Assembly: GCA_009760855.2 (NCBI GenBank)
Contig: WPIO01000001.1
Coordinates: forward strand, 7,435,001-7,499,000
Source: Cristatella mucedo
Lineage: Eukaryota > Bryozoa > Phylactolaemata > Cristatellidae
Direction: 5' to 3'
Length of the DNA: 64,000 nt
The position numbers were made by a program, and so were the translations under genes. Below the pieces are notes generated by a model. It had not been told where the DNA came from. It worked only from the letters and a program-made list of their open reading frames with translations, and did no database searches. Positions within the stretch are counted from its first letter, which is position 1, and every line of letters starts with the position of its first letter. This document shows positions 59,435 to 64,000 of the stretch, one piece after another.

Positions 59435-59554
59435 CCATGGCGATGCCACGACGAGCCAGCAGATCAACCGTCGTGATGCGAAGATGGACGAGCAAGGCAC
59501 AATGCAGTCTTACGACATAAAGATAGAGAATTTTGACGTCTCCTTCGGTGACAC
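59435..59554 (+). CDS. ABCF3: ABCF3, coding exon 5
   Basis: Acceptor GCTATTTTTAG after a 241-base intron, donor GTGCGT at 59555, phase 2 at both ends. Reads SHGDATTSQQINRRDAKMDE, then QGTMQSYDIKIENFDVSFGD, residues about 167-206. YDIKIENFDVSFGD is the first beta strand region of the N-terminal ABC domain, usually followed within 20-25 residues by the Walker A motif. That motif was not found in the remaining 4,446 bases, so intron 5 extends past the window or its exon was missed. Confidence 0.88.
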
Positions 59555-61384
59555 GTGCGTATGGTCTAATAATGGCGATTCTATGACGCTCTTGCTGCCA
59601 TTATTGCTTGAACATAGCTGATCGTCAGCATTGTTCTGCTAGATGGGTTTGTCAGAATGTTTACCAAAAGAGGAGCCACTAAAATGCTAACTCGTGGCTG
59701 CTTTTCGTGGCGTGTCAGAAGCTCCAAGATAATAATATTGAAGGCTCACTAGATGAGTTGATATGTTTACTAATGATTAGTAATAGGCTTATTCCCTTAA
59801 CAGAAGCAGCCTGTTTGGGGTTTCCGGTGCTATTGAATGGATAGTTTTTCACCCAGTTTGTATGAAGACTGCTAAGTTGATTAGCTGCCCGATTTAGATT
59901 GTGCTGATTAATCCTTAAGATGCATGGAACAAGCAAATATTGGATTTTTCTGTCAACTTCGTAATGGTAGTGACTTCAAATTGCTTGTGCACGTGTTATT
60001 CAAAAGCTCCTTTGCCTAATGGGATTGGGCCTTATGCTGTTTTCTGATGATAACTGTTGCAACTTCAGTTCAAGTTACCATTAGTGCTGTTCCTTTAGAG
60101 TAGCTTCTGCAGGTACTCAGCTGTTTGTTCTTCATATTATGTGTTGCTTGATGTTCACACTACAAGAATCTGCTGCTGTGTAGAAGTGGCTATGGTAGCC
60201 ACCGGCTCTGGACTCTGAGCTTAGTGGATGGGATCGCTAGGACAGCTGCCAACAAAAGCTTTTGCTCTACTCATCCTACACTGTAGAACTCACTTCAGCA
60301 ATTCTTATGCAACGACATCTACTCTCCTGCTTCTGACTGTGGCACATTTTTTCAGCCTTTCTGTGCTGCTACTTCCATGCTACTCACTTCCTCGACTGCC
60401 CTCCTGACTCTGCTATGCTTCTCACTTTCTTTTTGTTGCATGAGTTGAAGTCTGTTGACTACCGAATGCTTACCGAAAGCCACCCAGGCTTTGGGTGCAC
60501 TATCGAAAATTCTCGTGCATCACACCCACATAGTCTTTGTGGAATTATAGATGACTTATTCTTTGTGGTGTTATAGTTGGAGATACCTAACATAGGATGG
60601 GTGGACGTCCTGCCGATCTCATCCACTCTGTTAGACCACTCCCGAGGAAGTGTCTAGACCATTTATATGCTTGGAAATCATCGTCAGCAGAATTCTAGTG
60701 CTAAACGTTCCAAATGAGTAATGGATATCTCGTGCCTTGCTAGGAAATCGAATTTACCACCTACAAAACAAGTGTCGGGGATCATACCAATTCACTGTAA
60801 CGAATTACAGTTGTTAAACGTTAAATGTTAAACGTTCTTTTCTTCTTCTCAGACCCATTACTATTCGACCATCTTTATTTTAGCTTGTATTTGTTAGTGC
60901 ACATACCAACAAACAGGGCACGTAAGATTATGAGACCCCACGTGTCTTAATAAACTTTTTTGTCTATGTATGGCCTCCATAAAAGCCTTGTGAAATTCCA
61001 TGAGTATCACTTTAAATGTTGTAAGGGAAACATATAGTTAACGTGAATGGACATCTTCACGGTGGCATCTCTTGATCACTGCAAATTTAGAGAAGGGCGC
61101 TAGTCACAGAGCAATGTAAAAATTGAGCCTGGCTTTGTTTTTGGGCTATTTATTGCCGGTTAAACATTATTGTAAGTACTTAGTTGCTGTACCGTGTAAC
61201 ATTGACGAATGTTGTTTTCTGAGATAAACCATCTTCACGAGCATGCCATTTGGCCAGGTCAGTGTCCAGCTCAGCTGGTTACAAAATTGGATGATTTGGG
61301 GCTTGCTTTGGTGAGCATCATCATAACATTATTTCCTTCGATTCCCGGTTACATATTACAATTGCTTCCGAATGTATCGTGTTA
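59555..61384. other. ABCF3 intron 5, first part
   Basis: Mostly unidentified intronic DNA. Contains dispersed repeat C at 60462-60600, listed separately. Confidence 0.45.
60462..60600 (+). repeat. dispersed repeat C, copy 2
   Basis: Similar over its length to 5706-5828 (TACCGAAAGCC, GGTGCACTATCGAAAATTCT, ATCACACCCACATAGTCTTT, GGAGATACCTAACATAGG), with a partial internal repetition of TCTTTGTGG. Confidence 0.5.
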
Positions 61385-61497
61385 CTACTGATCATATGTA
61401 CATATTGACACCGAGCGTATTACCTCTAATCAAATTATGCATGTTGACACAGTGCGTGCTACCACTAACCATTCAATCATGCTTCATACAACATATG
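61385..61497 (+). mobile_element. worn L2-like LINE 3' UTR fragment
   Basis: Repeats of the TGTTGACACAGTGCGTGCTA and CCACTAACCATTCAATCATG type match the 3' UTR in + orientation. It abuts the inverted LINE that starts at 61498. Confidence 0.55.
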
Positions 61498-61733
61498 TAA
61501 TAATAATAATAATAATAATGCACTTGATAAAGCGCCCTCAGAGAACCTAATCTCTTTCTAGGCACTTTACATCTGCTGCAAAGTGAAATGCAATTGAATA
61601 ATAAGTAAAATCATGCTTGAAAAACAAACAAAATGAATAATATGGTTAGGGGTGACATGCATAGGGTCAGCATGCAAATGTGGTTAGTGGCAGCATGCAC
61701 AGTGTCAGCACGAATAAGCACATGAAGGACGAA

Positions 61734-62204
61734 TCACAGGGACCCACTAAATGCTGTCCTAAATAGGTGTGTTTTTAGGTTCCTTTTAAATGTGGTCAGG
61801 TCAGGGGATGTTCTGATGCAGGTCGGGAGGGAGTTCCAGGCTTTGGGAGCATATGAATTAAATGCACGGTCTCCAAAGGATTTAAGGTTTGTATGAGGTA
61901 TTTGTAGACTGTTGGATTCCGAAAAGCGGGTGGTACGATGCTTGGCCTGATGGGGGAGTATATCTGACAGATAGGCTGGAGCTATAGAATGAAGGGACAT
62001 AAAAGTGAGCGACAAAACCTTGAAGTCAATCCGTTGCTTGACTGGTAGCCAGTGCAGGTCGGCGAGAAGTGGTGTGATGTGGCAACTGCGGCGCTCACGA
62101 CAGACAAGCCTAGCTGCAGAGTTTTGCACCAGCTGCAATCGCCTGATCGCACATGCTGGTAGGCCAGTAAGCAGTGAGTTGCAGAAGTCGAGACGGGATG
62201 TCAC
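61734..62204 (-). pseudogene. LINE protein C-terminal part
   Basis: 156 open codons: [60 protein letters not shown], then [20 protein letters not shown] and [20 protein letters not shown], ending TAFSGSL. This is the post-RT thumb/C-terminal region of CR1/L2 proteins. It is separated from the RT part (62265-62991) by at least one frameshift. Confidence 0.85.
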
Positions 62205-62264
62205 GAATTCATGACAAACTTAGATGTGGTATCTTAATCTAAACAAGCCCGAATTTTAGCAATG

Positions 62265-62991
62265 TTATGAAGCTGAAAATAGGCAGATTTGACTGTGGAG
62301 CTGATATGGTCGTCTAACGAGAGGTCGCTTTGGAATATGACACCTAGATTTCGAGCTGATTCGACAAGAGATGTGCTGGCAGATCCAATTTTTGAGAGTC
62401 AGCCTTTTCAATTTCTGAATCACACTGGGTTTGCCCATAACTAGTAAGTTAGTTTTATCATCGTTTAGTTTTAGAAAATTTGCTGCCATCCATGTGCGGA
62501 TGTCATCAATGCATGCAGCTAGTGAGTTGAGAGAATTTGAGGTGCTCGAAGGCTGGGAGGGATCAAAGCAAAGGTACAACTGAGTGTCATCCACATAGAA
62601 GTGAAAGCCTAGATTGTGCTTAGCAATCACATCAGCAAGAGGGAGAGTATAAACCGTGAAAAGAACCGGACCTAGCACGGAGCCCTGAGGTACTCCATAT
62701 TTCAGAGGTACTTCATATGATCTTTGTCCATTCACGTCAATACTCTGGAGTCTCCCACTGAGATAGGACCTGAACCACTGCAGAGTGATGCCCAGGCGAG
62801 ATGAGAGGCGCTCTAGAAGAACTTTGTGATCGATGGTATCAAAAGCTGCCGAAAGATCGAGCAAAACAAGCAGAGACACTCTACCCATGTCTGCATTCCT
62901 AAGTAGGTCGTTGTATACCCTAAGCAATGCTGACTCTGTGGAGTGATTAGCTCTAAAGCCAGACTGAAACTTACTAGCAAGGTGTGAGGTT
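62265..62991 (-). pseudogene. LINE reverse transcriptase, partial
   Basis: Open from the truncation point to TGA/TAA near 62265. RT blocks seen: LLVLLDLSAAFDTIDHKVLL, TLQWFRSYLSGRLQS, LKYGVPQGSVLGPVLFTVYT and FHFYVDDTQLYLCF (catalytic F/YVDD box intact), then MAANFLKLNDDKTNLLVMGK. The last part is out of the usual frame relative to the copy at 56032. Confidence 0.88.
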
Positions 62992-63069
62992 TTGATATAT
63001 GTAAAGTGCCTAGAAAGAGATTTATACCTCTGAGGGTGTTATACAAATTATTACTATTATTGTTATCGT
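62992..63069 (+). mobile_element. LINE 3' tail abutting the inverted LINE
   Basis: TTGATATATGTAAAGTGCCT, AGAAAGAGATTTATACCTCT and GAGGGTGTTATACAAATTAT, then an ATT-rich end. Opposite in orientation to the adjacent LINE. Confidence 0.7.
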
Positions 63070-64000
63070 GCGCAGCATTTGACCTGTGGTGGCTGTAAAG
63101 CAGTCGTAGGTCTATGCATGCAAGCTGTGCTTCTAGGGTGAGGTTATTTCCAATCAATCCATCCTGATTCTTCTGCCGTGTCTACTAATAGTTGAAAGGA
63201 AGTATGAAGTACGATTAGATAAGAATGTTCCTTATTAATCGATTTAATCCTTATGTACGTTTATGTCGTCGTAAAATCTCCTGGTTTTCGACACCTGTAA
63301 ATCTCGGTTCAAAAATGCATTTATCCTACAGATCAAGGTTTCGGGGAGTACATCGCACTAGCGACCTACAACTGGATTGGGCTCCCTATGGTCCCGGCCT
63401 CAACATTTGATTGTTGTGCTTTGCTTCCGAAGCCTACTAGCTTCCTTACTTACTGTTAGTTTTGGCTTTCGTTATCGTTACGGCCTGTGAAAGTGCCTAG
63501 AAAGGACTAACTTTCTGTGAAGCTCAACATACTAAATAGTGCAGGCAAAGCATGTAATCACGTGTGTTTGAAGAACGTCTCTTTCTTCACTGCCAGTTAC
63601 TATGACTCCTTTTTCTGCTCGAATGCTGTTTTTAGGCAGTGCACCAGCCACGGATGTATGTATGTATTAGTCTCGGATTCCTGGTGCACAACGCTGGTCC
63701 GGCTTTCGAGGTCGAGGCTAGCAATTCTCTGTGTTTGTTAACCTGCTTCTATCTTCACATTTGAATATCAGCTGCTATGAAAAGAACAAATGTGTTCCGT
63801 GATCTCCTTCCACATGCCAGGTTGCACCCAGGTACTTTTGGTGAAGCAAAGCCACAAGTACTCCCTCCCGGTCCGGCTGGACAAGATAGTATGTGGATTG
63901 TATGGTGTGATGTGGTTGTTTCACTCTGTTTGCTTCACTTACTCGTGTGTGCGAGTTCTCAGTGACACTCTGCCCCTGTCACGAGTGATAGACAAAACCT
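63070..64000. other. ABCF3 intron 5, continued
   Basis: No exon recognised. A worn hairpin tail (GAAAGTGCCTAGAAAGGACT) lies at about 63488-63530. Confidence 0.4.

Larger units (their letters stand above)
61498..62991 (-). mobile_element. L2/CR1-type LINE, longest copy in the window
   Basis: The 3' end is at 61498 with (TAA)n, followed by the hairpin, the 3' UTR and coding sequence back to an FQSGFRANHSTESALL-type motif at about 62950-62985. The copy is 5' truncated there: endonuclease and the first RT blocks are missing. It is best described as an L2-clade non-LTR element because of the RT motifs and the hairpin plus short-repeat 3' end (inference). Confidence 0.9.

Noticed and set aside
63777-63965. 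Candidate ABCF3 exon 6 near the right edge
   Set aside because: The peptide does not resemble the beginning of an ABC domain (no G-R-x-Y-G-L-x-G-x-N-G pattern) and the phase does not fit exon 5.

Overview
The window is nuclear DNA from a large-genome animal, most likely an invertebrate. The signs are GT-AG introns of up to 10 kb, tRNA-derived SINEs, L2/CR1-type LINE remnants, long simple-sequence arrays and no bacterial-style gene packing. The sequence does not settle the species. No CRISPR array, rRNA gene or free-standing tRNA gene was seen.

Left half (about 1-29.6 kb): GC- and CpG-rich islands alternate with purine/pyrimidine microsatellites and minisatellites with periods of 29, 30, 48 and 78 bp. 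SINEs and LINE tails are scattered between them. No gene can be asserted here. Two possible 5' coding exons (7348-7464 and 28933-29248) are listed at low confidence. Middle (about 29.6-40 kb): AT-richer, transposon-dominated DNA. It holds a three-layer nested insertion (33.3-34.8 kb), a diverged ~175 bp satellite (35.0-35.9 kb), a possible Helitron-like relic (31.8-32.2 kb) and a pogo-like miniature DNA transposon (39.2-39.7 kb).

Right part (40.1-64 kb): the 5' part of an ABCF3 (GCN20-like, ABC subfamily F) gene on the + strand. Five coding exons are joined by intron phases that fit exactly: 40192-40267, 42651-42795, 48552-48708, 59072-59193 and 59435-59554. They give about 206 residues and stop at the start of the first ABC domain; the nucleotide-binding motifs lie beyond the window. 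Intron 3 (10.4 kb) contains an intronless secreted leucine-rich-repeat gene on the opposite strand (48912-50357) and a 1.46 kb CT-rich array. The LRR 3' end points at ABCF3 exon 3, so the two transcripts may overlap.

Repeats: SINE-A (8 copies; tRNA-like head with a clean B box) and SINE-B (5 loci) are tRNA-derived. The SINE-B 3' end matches the 3' end of the L2-like LINE, so this LINE probably mobilises it. Most repeat copies are truncated, inverted against each other or nested.
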